From positions 1 through 59,998 of the forward strand of contig CAIYVZ010000080.1 of assembly GCA_903929755.1 (NCBI GenBank): a DNA stretch of 59,998 nt, read 5' to 3'. Below the pieces are notes generated by a model. That model did no database searches, was not told the DNA's origin, and worked only from the letters and a program-made list of their open reading frames with translations. Shown one piece after another: positions 49,918-59,233 of this stretch (position 1 is the first letter of the stretch; each line of letters starts with the position of its first letter). The translations under genes were made by a program, and so were the position numbers. This DNA comes from an uncultured Acidobacteriia bacterium (GTDB lineage: Bacteria; Acidobacteriota; Terriglobia; Bryobacterales; Bryobacteraceae).

Positions 49918-51569
49918 TAAAGCCCGTCCGCCCCCTCAACAATCTTCAACGTCCGCCCGCCAACAACCCCGCTCCACCGCTGCACCGCCCCCGAAGGCCA
50001 CTTCACTTCCAACTTATCCACCTTCCCCACCTTCCCCAACCCGAAATACAGCGTCATCGAACTCTGCGAAAAATAGCTCCCCCCACTCGCCACTTCCTGC
50101 ATCTGTTTGCGACCTTCCGCCTCAATCGTCACCCGAGCCCCCACCGCACTCCGGTTCGACTTCACCCCTGCCAGCGAAACCGCCACCCAATTCCCCCGCG
50201 GCCCCAAATTCTTCAGCAGCGCCGGAGGCTCATTCAAATTCACAATCACAATCTCCGGCCGTCCGTCCCCATCCAAATCCCCCACTGCCAGCCCCCGCGA
50301 AGGCCGCATTGGACCAAACCCCGTCCCCGCCGCCGCCGTCACATCCTCAAACTTCCCCTGGCCCTTATTCAAATACAGCAGTGTCTTCTGCTTATACGTC
50401 TCGCCCACCTGCGACCCCGCAATCTCCGGGTAGATATGTCCGTTCGCAATCACCAAATCCGGCAACCCATCGTCATCCACATCCGTGAACACAATGCCCC
50501 AGCCCAGCAACTGATTCCGCCACAACCCCGCAGTTTCCGAAATATCCTCGAAGAAACTCCCGTCTTCATTCCGATACAACGACGGTCGGTCCCCCGAAAA
50601 ATTCGTCTTCGCAATCCCCAGAAAGCCCTTCCCCTCGAAATCCGCCACCGCCACGCCCATCCCCGCCTGCAAATGTCCGTCCGAATTAAATGCCACGCCG
50701 GACCGCTCGCCGATCTCCTCAAACGTCCCGTCATGCTTGTTCCGATACAGCAAACTCGGTGTCTGGTCGCACGCCACATAGATGTCCGGCCAGCCGTCGT
50801 TATCGAAATCCGCCGCCACCACTCCCAGCCCATACCGCCCACCCGGCTTCAGAATCCCCGCGCTCTCCGAAACCTCCGTGAACGTCCCGTCACCATTGTT
50901 ATGGAACAGGCTGTTATGCCCCTTCGGCAGCCCCACCGGCCCGCACGCCACACTCAAGCCGTTCCACTTGCACCCCTGCGGAGACCCCGGCGTCGGCGTA
51001 TTCGCCAGATCCAGATCCACGTAGCTCGAGACGAATATGTCCACAAACCCGTCCCGGTCGTAATCCACAAACGCGCACCCGGCACCCCACTTGTCCGGCC
51101 CCGCGTTAAACCCCGCCCGCTCGCTTACGTCCTGAAAATGCCCCTTCCCGTCGTTGCGATACAGCGAGTTATGCCCGTAGTAAGTCACAAACAGATCCGG
51201 ATGGCCGTCATTATCGAAATCCGCCGCGCACCCCGCCTGCGCCCACCCCGACTTCGTCAGCCCCGCCTGTTTCGCCACATCCGTAAAGTGGCCCTTCCCG
51301 TCATTGCGATACAGAAAGGACGGCGTCGAAGCCACCATCTTGCCCATCGTCGTCCCGTTGGCGATAAAGATGTCGTTCGCGCCATCGCCATCGAAATCGA
51401 AAATCGTCGCGCCTGTCCCCGTCTCCTCCAGGATGTAGTCTTTCTTTACCTTGCCGCCAAACGTCGTCGAAGCCACCAGCCCCGACCGCGCCGCAATGTC
51501 CACGAAGTTCACCCGCCCGCCCTGAGCCATCAGCAACAACGGCAGAGCCGCGCATAGCGCCCTCCGCAT
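49917..51569 (-). CDS. FG-GAP/VCBS repeat and ASPIC/UnbV domain secreted protein
   Basis: A 550-residue exported protein: signal peptide (RRALCAALPLLLMAQ), seven-bladed integrin-like propeller with repeated Asp-rich loops (DFDGDGANDIFIANG, DFDNDGHPDLFVTYYG, DYDRDGFVDIFVSSYVD) that bind calcium, and a C-terminal ASPIC/UnbV domain (GNWVAVSLAGVKSNRSAVGA). Such proteins are numerous in Acidobacteriota; function is unknown but surface or carbohydrate-related roles are suspected. ATG 51569 is chosen for the signal peptide. Confidence 0.88.
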   Translation of the reverse strand: MRRALCAALPLLLMAQGGRVNFVDIAARSGLVASTTFGGKVKKDYILEETGTGATIFDFDGDGANDIFIANGTTMGKMVASTPSFLYRNDGKGHFTDVAKQAGLTKSGWAQAGCAADFDNDGHPDLFVTYYGHNSLYRNDGKGHFQDVSERAGFNAGPDKWGAGCAFVDYDRDGFVDIFVSSYVDLDLANTPTPGSPQGCKWNGLSVACGPVGLPKGHNSLFHNNGDGTFTEVSESAGILKPGGRYGLGVVAADFDNDGWPDIYVACDQTPSLLYRNKHDGTFEEIGERSGVAFNSDGHLQAGMGVAVADFEGKGFLGIAKTNFSGDRPSLYRNEDGSFFEDISETAGLWRNQLLGWGIVFTDVDDDGLPDLVIANGHIYPEIAGSQVGETYKQKTLLYLNKGQGKFEDVTAAAGTGFGPMRPSRGLAVGDLDGDGRPEIVIVNLNEPPALLKNLGPRGNWVAVSLAGVKSNRSAVGARVTIEAEGRKQMQEVASGGSYFSQSSMTLYFGLGKVGKVDKLEVKWPSGAVQRWSGVVGGRTLKIVEGADGL

Positions 51570-51910
51570 CAATGAATAACCTCGTGCATCGTCAGAATCT
51601 TCCGGAAGGCCACTGAATCTCCACCCTCTCAATCAGGCTGCATCGGTGGCGACCACCCAAACGAACCACCGCTCGAAACATATGCGGAACCGCTCCAACC
51701 ATCGCTCCAGGAAGATCCGCGTCCCCGACCTATCGGAGGCTGCAAGACGAGTCCCGTGGCCTCTCGGCAATACACCGGCCCAAGCGCAGTTCGGCGCAGG
51801 ACAATGTAACCGCGGACATAAGCAAACGGGACGCCCCGAAACCGAACACCGCACCACTGCGCACACCAGCGGCCATGCCCCCCAGCCACCCAAAGGCGCT
51901 CCGCCGCGCG
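51570..51910. other. 341-base gap before the ASPIC gene, nothing recognised
   Basis: Several short open frames on both strands cover this gap, but they overlap each other and have no family features or starts with ribosome sites. It holds the ASPIC promoter and the end of the FadN-like gene. No RNA gene was seen. Confidence 0.55.
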
Positions 51911-54214
51911 CTAATTCCGCAGCGCTTTACCCGTCTTGAGCATGTGCTGGATACGAGCCTGTGTTTCCTTACGACCACACAGACTCAGAAACGCCTCCCG
52001 CTCCAAGTCCAGCAGATACTGCTCGGAAACCTGCTGGCTGCCGGTCAACCTGCCACCACTCAGCACATGCGCCAGCTTTTCCCCAACCACCGCGTCATAG
52101 TCCGAAATGTAGCCGCCCTGCCGCGCCATCCAGACGCCCATCTTCATCAGCGCGTAGCCCTCATTCCCGGAAACCGGAATATCAGTGCGTGGGGCCCCGG
52201 GAACGTAACCGGAAACCAGCGAAAGTGCCAGGGCCTTCGCGTCATCAATCAGCCGTTCCTTGTTCATAGAAATGCCATCGGCATCCCGCAGATACCCAAA
52301 TTCCCGGGCCTCCTGCGCACTGCCCGAAACTTTCCCGAACCCGATCCGCTCGAATGCTTTCTTCACATCCCGCTCGCGGATGATCATTTCCTTGCACCCG
52401 CCACCCGCCGGAACCACCCCAACGCCAACCTCCACCAAACCCATATAGAGCTCAGCCGAAGCCTGAACGCGACTACAATGCAGTGGCGTCTCACACCCCC
52501 CGCCCAGCGCCATCCCAAACGGCGCCGCCACTACCGGCTTCGGAGCGTACTTCAATGCCATATTGAGCTGCTGGTACCGGTGAATCGCCAGGTTCAGTTC
52601 ATCCCATTCGCCTTCCTGCGCCGCCAGCAGAACCATCATCAGGTTCGCGCCGACCGAAAAGTTGTCGCCCTGGTTGGCAATCACCATCGCCTGATAATTC
52701 GCCTCCAGTTCCGCCAGACCCGCCTGCACTATCCGCAGCGTGTCCTCGCCCAGCGAGTTCATTTTGCTGTGGAATTCAGCACAAATAACGCCGTCACCCA
52801 GATCGATCAGCGACGCGCCCGGGTTGGTCTTCACCACGCCCCGAGCCCGCTTAACTTCCGAAAGGACCGTTACCCCAGGACGCGCTTCCAGCTCCACGTA
52901 CCCGGTGCCCGCCAAATCAAAATACTGCGTCTTCGGCTGCCCCGCACTGTCCGCCGCCCGATAAAACGACTGTGCTCCCGCCGACAGCATCCGCTGCACA
53001 TTCTCGGGAAGCGCCCGCCCCTCCGCCTCAATCCTGCGGGCCGTCGTTTCAAACCCCAGTGCATCCCAAAGCTCAAACGGCCCCATCGTGTTGGCATAGC
53101 CCCAGCGCATGGCACGGTCAATTTCAACAATGCGATCGGAAATCTCAGGCACCATGTGCGCCGAGTAGATCATATGACTGCTCAGAACCTGCCACAGAAA
53201 CCTGCCAGCCTTGTCATCCAGCGCCACCAGCGCCTTCAGCCGATCGGCCAGTGGCTCAATCTTCCGCACCATCTCCAGTGACGCGAACCGCGGCTTCTCC
53301 GCCAGGTGGTACTCAAAAGTCTTGCGGTCCAGCGCCCAGATCTCACGATCTTTACCCACACGCTTGTAGCAACCCTGGCCAGTCTTGTCCCCCAGCCAGC
53401 CCCGATCCATCATTTCGTTCAGAAACCCAGGCAGGACAAACATCTCGCAAAACGGATCGTTCGGGACCGCCGCCTTCAGGTTTCGCGTCACATGCGCCCA
53501 CACGTCCAGACCCACAATATCCAGCAGACGGTAACTCGCACTCTTCGGCAGACCAATCAGTTCGCCCGTCAGCAGATCCACTTCTTCTATGCTCAGATCG
53601 TGCTCTTCGGTCAACTTCTGCACAATCGAGCCGAAAAAGGACCCAATACGATTCGCAATGAAGTTCGGAGTGTCCTTGCAAACCACAACACCTTTACCCA
53701 GCAGCCGATCACAGAAATCACCCAGCAAACTGAGCAGTTCCGGCTTCGTCGCGGGCCCCGGAATTACTTCAGCAAGATGCAGGTAGCGGGGAGGATTGAA
53801 GAAATGCGTCCCCAGAAACCGTTCGCGGAACTCCTCCGGGTAACCCTCCGCAATCTGCGCCAGCGGAATCCCACTTGTGTTCGTGGAGACAAGCGAACCC
53901 GGAGCCCGATGGGCAACGATACGGTCATAAAGAGCCCGCTTAATCCCCAGGTTCTCCGACACCGCTTCAATAATCCAGTCGCAGTCTTTGATCTTCGCGA
54001 TATCCGCGTCAAATCCCCCGGTTGTGATCAGGCGGGCATTCCCCGGCACAAAAAAGGCCGGTGGCCGACCCTTCAGCGCAGCATCCAGCCCCTTCTTCGC
54101 CGTCGCTGCATCCAAATCCAGCAACAACGAGGGAACACCCGCGTTAGCGAGTTGTGCTGCAATGCGGGAACCCATGGTTCCAGCTCCAAGAACGGCGACG
54201 CGGCGTATCTGCTT
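51911..54214 (-). CDS. fadN: 3-hydroxyacyl-CoA dehydrogenase/enoyl-CoA hydratase, FadN-type
   Basis: About 767 residues, cytoplasmic, two steps of beta-oxidation. The dehydrogenase comes first (RVAVLGAGTMGSRIAAQLAN, NAD motif; IPLAQIAEGYPEEFRERFLG) and the crotonase fold last (VAAPFGMALGGGCETPLHCS, YMGLVEVGVGVVPAGGG). This order is the FadN/YusL type, opposite to E. coli FadB. ATG 54214 (MKQIRRV) is used; the longer frame adds unlike residues. In Bacillus and relatives fadN is followed by fadA and fadE, as would be the case here if the ASPIC and VapBC genes were removed. Confidence 0.92.
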   Translation of the reverse strand, partial: KQIRRVAVLGAGTMGSRIAAQLANAGVPSLLLDLDAATAKKGLDAALKGRPPAFFVPGNARLITTGGFDADIAKIKDCDWIIEAVSENLGIKRALYDRIVAHRAPGSLVSTNTSGIPLAQIAEGYPEEFRERFLGTHFFNPPRYLHLAEVIPGPATKPELLSLLGDFCDRLLGKGVVVCKDTPNFIANRIGSFFGSIVQKLTEEHDLSIEEVDLLTGELIGLPKSASYRLLDIVGLDVWAHVTRNLKAAVPNDPFCEMFVLPGFLNEMMDRGWLGDKTGQGCYKRVGKDREIWALDRKTFEYHLAEKPRFASLEMVRKIEPLADRLKALVALDDKAGRFLWQVLSSHMIYSAHMVPEISDRIVEIDRAMRWGYANTMGPFELWDALGFETTARRIEAEGRALPENVQRMLSAGAQSFYRAADSAGQPKTQYFDLAGTGYVELEARPGVTVLSEVKRARGVVKTNPGASLIDLGDGVICAEFHSKMNSLGEDTLRIVQAGLAELEANYQAMVIANQGDNFSVGANLMMVLLAAQEGEWDELNLAIHRYQQLNMALKYAPKPVVAAPFGMALGGGCETPLHCSRVQASAELYMGLVEVGVGVVPAGGGCKEMIIRERDVKKAFERIGFGKVSGSAQEAREFGYLRDADGISMNKERLIDDAKALALSLVSGYVPGAPRTDIPVSGNEGYALMKMGVWMARQGGYISDYDAVVGEKLAHVLSGGRLTGSQQVSEQYLLDLEREAFLSLCGRKETQARIQHMLKTGKALRN

Positions 54215-54305
54215 CATCGAGTGAGTACCGATTGGAAGTTTAGCGCGTGACACGATACGCCACAATCCCCGCGTCGCTCACTTGCCCTGCCATGACCACG
54301 CCTGG

Positions 54306-54902
54306 CTATTGTCCAGACTGCGGAGTCCGGAGTGCCCGCGCCGACGCCAACCGCGCCGCCTTCGTCTCCTCCGCCAGTTTTTTGGCTACTTTATCAGCCA
54401 CATCCGCCATACTCCCGCGAAATTTCGCCCCCTGGCTCTCCTGCGTAGTGGACCAAATTACATCCCCGTCCGTATCCACCAACCGGACCGACGCCACCGC
54501 TTCCCGCTTGCGTTCATCCGACTTGCTCGACTCATTCTCGGAAATGCCCGCCGTGCCGTACTGCCGCCCCGAACTCGAAGCGTTTCGCCCGGCCGTGCTC
54601 GAACCTGACCCCGCTCCCGTGTGAAACCCTATCGAATCCGAACTCGAATGGCTGTCCGAAAAGACTTTTTCGTCACCAGACCCTTTAAGAATTGCGTCCG
54701 CCCTCTCGCGATTCTCCGTAACTGTAAACAACCCCGTACTCTGAATCGCCGCCGTGATCATGTCCTGCATCTGATCCGACATTTGCCCGCCGCCAAGTTG
54801 ATCCACGTAGATCCTCTTCACGCGGGCCAGCGCCTGCTCGTTGGTCTGCAACTCGATGCTCGCGCTGCTCACCAGCACCAGCACTGGACAAAGCCAAATC
54901 AT
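54306..54902 (-). CDS. conserved secreted protein, CsgG-like stress/assembly type
   Basis: A 198-residue protein with a signal-like N-terminus (MIWLCPVLVLVSSASIELQT), then RVKRIYVDQLGGGQMSDQMQ, TGLFTVTENRERADAILKGS (a CsgG/DUF4384-like arrangement), a Ser/Gly-rich middle, and SVRLVDTDGDVIWSTTQESQ. I recall similar acidobacterial hypotheticals, but no named function. The start overlaps the stop of the gene at 54899-55351 by 4 bases. Probably periplasmic or outer membrane. Confidence 0.65.
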   Translation of the reverse strand: MIWLCPVLVLVSSASIELQTNEQALARVKRIYVDQLGGGQMSDQMQDMITAAIQSTGLFTVTENRERADAILKGSGDEKVFSDSHSSSDSIGFHTGAGSGSSTAGRNASSSGRQYGTAGISENESSKSDERKREAVASVRLVDTDGDVIWSTTQESQGAKFRGSMADVADKVAKKLAEETKAARLASARALRTPQSGQ

Positions 54903-55351
54903 CCCTTCCCTGCCTTTCTGGCGTCGTCGTCCTGAAACTCAATCCTTTTTCCGGATTTCGCTTCCAGTGACACCAGCAGGGGCCGAATACTGTCTTTGCC
55001 AACCTCAAGCACCATCGCCTGCTGCCGGAACTCCGCATCCACATACCCGATCGTCAGGTAATGAGTGCGTCGCTTTGCCGCCAAAAACACGGGGGAGATC
55101 AGCACCGCTTCCACGTACCGCCGGCTCACCCTCATGCCGTATTCCAGCGTTGTAATATCCTTCCAGGGAATCCGAACCGTCCGCCCCTTCGCATCGAACT
55201 CCAGCCCATCCTCATGCTGAAGCAAGATTCGGGCAGAAGTTCCTGCTGTTACTCCGGCCACGGTCCCACCCTTGTATCGGACCCGTTCGCCAGTATCTCC
55301 CGCAGCATTCAGCAACGAAAGAGAGATCATCGCCAAAACGACTCGTCTCAT
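54899..55351 (-). CDS. secreted beta-rich protein of unknown function
   Basis: A 150-residue protein: signal (VVLAMISLSLLNAAGDT), beta strands (RVRYKGGTVAGVTAGTSARI), IPWKDITTLEYGMRVSRRYV, HYLTIGYVDAEFRQQAMVLE, and a charged tail. No family recognised; the pattern resembles proteins that carry a PH- or SH3-like barrel. It is coupled with the following gene (54306-54902) by a 4-base overlap. Confidence 0.65.
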   Translation of the reverse strand: MRRVVLAMISLSLLNAAGDTGERVRYKGGTVAGVTAGTSARILLQHEDGLEFDAKGRTVRIPWKDITTLEYGMRVSRRYVEAVLISPVFLAAKRRTHYLTIGYVDAEFRQQAMVLEVGKDSIRPLLVSLEAKSGKRIEFQDDDARKAGKG

Positions 55352-55384
55352 GCCACCTGAATAGCACGTTTTGAGCCCCCAGCA

Positions 55385-55413
55385 CTATACCTCCAAATCT
55401 AAAGGAGGTATAG
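55385..55413. promoter_or_regulatory. 10-bp perfect inverted repeat with GGAGG on both strands
   Basis: CTATACCTCC and GGAGGTATAG flank AAATCTAAA. Because of the symmetry each strand carries GGAGGTATAG. It lies 34 bases upstream of the start of 54899-55351 (minus) and 31 bases after the TonB-like gene. A stem here would hide a strong Shine-Dalgarno-like sequence, but that sequence is not placed to serve either gene. Confidence 0.5.
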
Positions 55414-55443
55414 GGCCGGATCCGCCCTGTTACCCAGCACCGG

Positions 55444-55809
55444 CTACAGCTTAAACGAGAAGCTCATCTCCGTCACCACCTTACGGGCTTTTCCGTCCGT
55501 GACCACCGGCGTAAACTTCCACCTGCGCATCGCTTGCACCGCCGCATTCGCCAGCACAGCATTCCCCGTCAGGGGTTTCACATCTTCCACATTCCCTGAC
55601 TCGCTGATGTGCGCCTCAACCTGCACTTCGCCCTCCAGATGAAGCTGCTTGGCCATCGGCGGGTATTCCGGCGCCGGTCTTTCCTTGGCAGCCTTCATAG
55701 CCTCCGCCTGGGTCAGGTGCACAGTCGCCTCCTGCGCCCGCAGGCTGCCTGCTGGGGACAGAGCCAGGATGGCCGAGGCCACCAAATGAAACATTTTCTT
55801 AAGTTCCAT
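55444..55809 (-). CDS. TonB C-terminal domain protein, stand-alone
   Basis: A 121-residue protein: signal peptide (MFHLVASAILALSPAGSLRA, cut near AQ), short linker, then a TonB C-terminal domain (PAPEYPPMAKQLHLEGEVQV, EAHISESGNVEDVKPL, NAAVQAMRRWKFTPVV). TonB passes energy from ExbBD to outer membrane receptors, but this one lacks the usual N-terminal anchor and Pro-rich span, so it may bind receptors as a free or signal-anchored domain. No exbBD is in the window. Confidence 0.85.
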   Translation of the reverse strand: MELKKMFHLVASAILALSPAGSLRAQEATVHLTQAEAMKAAKERPAPEYPPMAKQLHLEGEVQVEAHISESGNVEDVKPLTGNAVLANAAVQAMRRWKFTPVVTDGKARKVVTEMSFSFKL

Positions 55810-55835
55810 CGTCCTTTGCTCCTTCGAATGTGGCG

Positions 55836-57368
55836 TTAACGCCAGGCAAATTCTTCGCGCTGCGGCGGGGGCGCGTGATAATCGCTCGGGTGCCTCCGCT
55901 CCGACCCGCGCATCGGTCCCGCACCCGAGTTGTCGTCGTTCATGCCGAGCATCGCCCTCATCCGGTAAACCGCCGACTGGAGATGCTCAGCTTCCGCACT
56001 CATCTGCGCCCCGGCGCTGGCACCCTCTTCGGCACTCGCGGCCGTCTGGTGCGTCACCTGCTGGATCTGCAGAATTGCCTTGGAAATCTGCTCAATCGCC
56101 CGAGCCTGCTCTTCACTGCCGGAGTTCACTTCATACGCCAGTCTCTGGACCTGAATCGCACTTTCCGTAACCTGGCGCATTGCCCCCGCCACTTCATCCA
56201 GCCGCACCTTGCCGGTCTTCGAGTGCTGAATCGAATCTTCAATCAGCCCCGACGTATCTTTCGCCGCCTGCGAGCAACGCTGCGCCAGATTCCGGACTTC
56301 GTCCGCCACCACCGCAAACCCCATGCCCGCTTCACCCGCCCGAGCCGCCTCCACTGCCGCATTTAAGGACAGAATGTTCGTCTGAAACGCAATCTCATCA
56401 ATCACCCGGATAATCTTCGAGATCCGCTCGCTCGACGAGGAAATGTCCCGCATCGAATCCAGCATCTGTTCCAGTTTCTGGTTCGCCTCCGTCAGCAAAC
56501 GGTTCGCATCGTTCGTATGGCTGGCAGCTTGCCGCGAACTCGCCGCGTTCCGCTGCACCATCTGGTTCACCTGCTCTGCCGAAGCCGAGGTCTGCTCCAG
56601 CGAAACAGCCTGCTCGGAAGCCCCTTGCGCCAGCGATTGGCTAATGGACCCCATCTGTGTTGCCGCCCGGGCCACCTGCTGCGCACCATCCGATACCTGG
56701 GAGCCCATCCCGCCCAAGCCCTTGTTCATCTGCCGAACCACCACCACGATCGCGAACGAACAGAACAAGGTAAGCCCCCCAAACACAAAAGCCAGGACTC
56801 TGGTCGCCGACGCCGACGCCTGCACCTCCTGAGTTTCCGTCGTCATCCTGTCCCGCTGCGCCGTCAGATAGTCCCGCGCGTTCCGCTCCAGTTCCGCGTA
56901 GGCAGGCAGCAGCCGTTCACTTACCAGCTTCAGCGCGTCCGACATCTGCTGCTTCGTAATCAACTGCATCACCTGATCACTCAGTGGCCGCACCGCGGCA
57001 GCTTTTGCCTGCAGCTCCTGAGCCGTCCTCTTGTCCGAAGCCGACTCAATCAGCGGCAACAGGTCACTGAAGAGCCCGTCGATCCTGTGCTCAGCATCCG
57101 CCACCGCCCGCCGATTCTGATCGACACCAGCCGTATCCGTCAGGATCGAGTGCAGCAGCAAAGCCTGCTGATGCCCTGTGAGTTCCACCAGTGTCTCCAC
57201 CACCTGGCTCGTACGGTCCGCCCGCACCGAGTTTCGGTGGACAACATCGTCCAGGCCCTTATTCAGAGAATTCATGGCCCGCTGTGACGAAAACGTCAAT
57301 GCGGCAACCATCACCAACTGGGCAGCAAAACCGCCAATAAACTTTGTTCGAAGCGTCAAACCGTGCAC
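55836..57368 (-). CDS. methyl-accepting chemotaxis protein
   Basis: A 510-residue chemoreceptor: helix 1 ([20 protein letters not shown]), a four-helix sensor of about 150 residues, helix 2 ([20 protein letters not shown]), then the signalling coiled coil with the conserved tip [20 protein letters not shown] followed by [15 protein letters not shown]. No HAMP is evident. The C-terminus ends QREEFAWR, not the NWETF pentapeptide. GTG 57368 has AGAGG 7 bases upstream. A FliA-like promoter lies about 44 bases further up, suggesting flagellar-class control. Confidence 0.9.
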   Translation of the reverse strand: MHGLTLRTKFIGGFAAQLVMVAALTFSSQRAMNSLNKGLDDVVHRNSVRADRTSQVVETLVELTGHQQALLLHSILTDTAGVDQNRRAVADAEHRIDGLFSDLLPLIESASDKRTAQELQAKAAAVRPLSDQVMQLITKQQMSDALKLVSERLLPAYAELERNARDYLTAQRDRMTTETQEVQASASATRVLAFVFGGLTLFCSFAIVVVVRQMNKGLGGMGSQVSDGAQQVARAATQMGSISQSLAQGASEQAVSLEQTSASAEQVNQMVQRNAASSRQAASHTNDANRLLTEANQKLEQMLDSMRDISSSSERISKIIRVIDEIAFQTNILSLNAAVEAARAGEAGMGFAVVADEVRNLAQRCSQAAKDTSGLIEDSIQHSKTGKVRLDEVAGAMRQVTESAIQVQRLAYEVNSGSEEQARAIEQISKAILQIQQVTHQTAASAEEGASAGAQMSAEAEHLQSAVYRMRAMLGMNDDNSGAGPMRGSERRHPSDYHAPPPQREEFAWR

Positions 57369-57411
57369 CAGAATTCCTCTTTCCCTGCGTTGGAGCGTTG
57401 TCGCATCCCGT

Positions 57412-57439
57412 TGATCGGCCGCTCCTTTGCTGAACTTTA
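57412..57439 (-). promoter_or_regulatory. probable sigma-28 (FliA) promoter of the chemoreceptor
   Basis: On the minus strand TAAAGTTC (57439-57432) and GCCGATCA (57419-57412) are spaced by 12 bases. The known consensus is TAAAGTTT-N11-GCCGATAA, so only two base differences and one extra spacer base. It lies 44 bases before the chemoreceptor GTG. Confidence 0.55.
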
Positions 57440-57498
57440 GAGATGCCCGAACTTTCCTCCCAAAATTGCGTCCGTTAAGATGAGACGGGAGACATCGC

Positions 57499-58356
57499 TT
57501 GCAGTTGAACGTTCTAAAAGACATCCGCAAGATTTACGCCGGCCTGAATCCGGAGGCCATTCGCCTCGAAGCCGCGCGCGATATTCAAGTCGGCCTCATG
57601 GCCTCGGACAGCGAAACCTACCGCCGCATGGAGACCTTCCTCGCGCCGGCAGGCAGCGATATCCAGGCCCTGCGCGCCGTTAGCAGCGCGGCCGGAACCA
57701 ATCCCTCCGAAGCCTCCCAACGGTACGATTTCGTGCTCTGTGAGGAGGGCATCCCCGTGCCCCGTAACGGCTATGTCTTCGAATCGGATGAAACCGGCTC
57801 CCTCGCCCGCCTCATTCTCGACGAAAATCCCACCCTCGAACTCGCCCTCGCCAGAACCTTCCCCCTCTTCCGCGACGCCGCCGCCAGCCGCATCCTCTAC
57901 CGCGTCGCCCGCGAGAACGCCCTCTTCGCCCTCGTCACCGCCCTCCCCAACGTCGTTCCCAGCCTCTTCGACATCCCCTGGGCCGTCGGAGAATTCGCCA
58001 CCGACACCGCCTTCCTCACCATGAATCAGATCCGCATGGCGCTCCACCTCGCTGCAATACACGGCCGCCCCGTCGGTTTCGCCGAACAAAAGATCGAGCT
58101 CGGCACCATCGTCGCCGGAGCCTTCGGGTGGCGTGCGCTCGCCCGCGAACTCGTCGGCAAAATCCCCCTCGGAGGTGGCCTCATCCCCAAAGCCGCCGTC
58201 GCTTTCGCCGGCACTTATGTCGTGGGCCTGGGCCTCGATAAGTTCAACAGAACCGGCTCCGGCATGTCCAGGCGGGAAAATAAAGAAGCCTGGGCCACCG
58301 CCTTCGAACACGGCAAAAAGGTCGCCGGTGACCTCACCGCCGAGGTTCGCAGCTGA
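57499..58356 (+). CDS. DUF697-like membrane-associated protein
   Basis: A 285-residue protein. N-terminal part ([16 protein letters not shown]) has a domain of unclear fold; the C-terminal two thirds ([20 protein letters not shown] and [20 protein letters not shown]) carry two hydrophobic Gly-rich segments like DUF697, the membrane-associated part of YcjF-like, GTPase-linked proteins. No GTPase gene is adjacent. It begins with TTG and is divergent from the chemoreceptor; no strong ribosome site is seen. Confidence 0.6.
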   Translation: MQLNVLKDIRKIYAGLNPEAIRLEAARDIQVGLMASDSETYRRMETFLAPAGSDIQALRAVSSAAGTNPSEASQRYDFVLCEEGIPVPRNGYVFESDETGSLARLILDENPTLELALARTFPLFRDAAASRILYRVARENALFALVTALPNVVPSLFDIPWAVGEFATDTAFLTMNQIRMALHLAAIHGRPVGFAEQKIELGTIVAGAFGWRALARELVGKIPLGGGLIPKAAVAFAGTYVVGLGLDKFNRTGSGMSRRENKEAWATAFEHGKKVAGDLTAEVRS

Positions 58357-58414
58357 GTAAAACCGGCAACCGGATCCACCCGAACTTCGTCCCCTTCTAC
58401 AGGATCACGCCCCG

Positions 58415-59233
58415 ATGACGAAAAACATCACAGCCGCACTTCTCACCCTCACCTGCGCCACCCTAGGAGCCCGGGCCGACCGGCTAACCCTGAAGACCGG
58501 CAGCACCCTCGACGGAGCCTGGCTCGGCGGCTCCTCCCGCCAAATCCGCATGGAAATTAACGGCCAAATCCAGACCTTCGACGTCGCACAGGTCCAGTCC
58601 ATTACCTTCACGGACTCCGCGCCCCAACCCCAGCCCGACCGGCCGCAAACCCAACTCGCCCCCCGCGTCTCCGGCGTCAACACCGCCCCTGGCCCCGGCA
58701 ACGCCTCCGGTCCCGGCGTCACAAGTCCAGGCTTCACAATTCCAAGTGACACCCCCATACTGATCCGCATGGTCGACTCCGTAAACTCCGAAACCGCCCG
58801 CCGCGGCCAGACCTTCCAGGCCAGTCTCGACGAACCCATCTACGTCGATGGTCGCCAGGTAGTCCCCCGCGGTGCCGACGTCCTCACCAAGCTCGTCAAC
58901 GATCAAAAAGCCGGTAAGCTCCAGGGCCAAACCTCCCTTACCCTCGCCCTCTCCCAAATCTCCATCAACGGCCGCTACGTAGACGTCACCAGTACCGACG
59001 TCCAGACCACCGCCGCCTCCCAAACCAACCGCACCGCCAAGGTTGTTGGAGGCACCGCCGCCCTCGGAGCCATCATCGGAGCCATCGCCGGCGGAGGCAA
59101 GGCGGCTGCTATCGGAGCAGGCTCCGGAGCCGCGCTCGGCGGTGCCACGCAGGTCTTCACGAACGGCCCCCAGGTTAAAATTCCTTCTGAGACCCGCCTG
59201 ACGTTCCGACTTCAGGCTCCCGTACAGTTTTAA
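58415..59233 (+). CDS. secreted protein with glycine-zipper C-terminus
   Basis: A 272-residue protein: signal ([19 protein letters not shown]), a beta segment ([20 protein letters not shown]), a Pro/Gly-rich linker, a second beta domain ([39 protein letters not shown]), and a glycine zipper ([20 protein letters not shown]) that could pack in membranes. Such TrbI-like or glycine-zipper proteins are frequent in Acidobacteriota and unnamed. Its TAA overlaps the ATG of the next gene by 1 base, so they are coupled. Confidence 0.7.
   Translation: MTKNITAALLTLTCATLGARADRLTLKTGSTLDGAWLGGSSRQIRMEINGQIQTFDVAQVQSITFTDSAPQPQPDRPQTQLAPRVSGVNTAPGPGNASGPGVTSPGFTIPSDTPILIRMVDSVNSETARRGQTFQASLDEPIYVDGRQVVPRGADVLTKLVNDQKAGKLQGQTSLTLALSQISINGRYVDVTSTDVQTTAASQTNRTAKVVGGTAALGAIIGAIAGGGKAAAIGAGSGAALGGATQVFTNGPQVKIPSETRLTFRLQAPVQF

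Noticed and set aside
51629-51939. Three small frames upstream of the ASPIC gene
   Set aside because: Mutually overlapping, Arg/Ser/Cys-rich, no homology signal.
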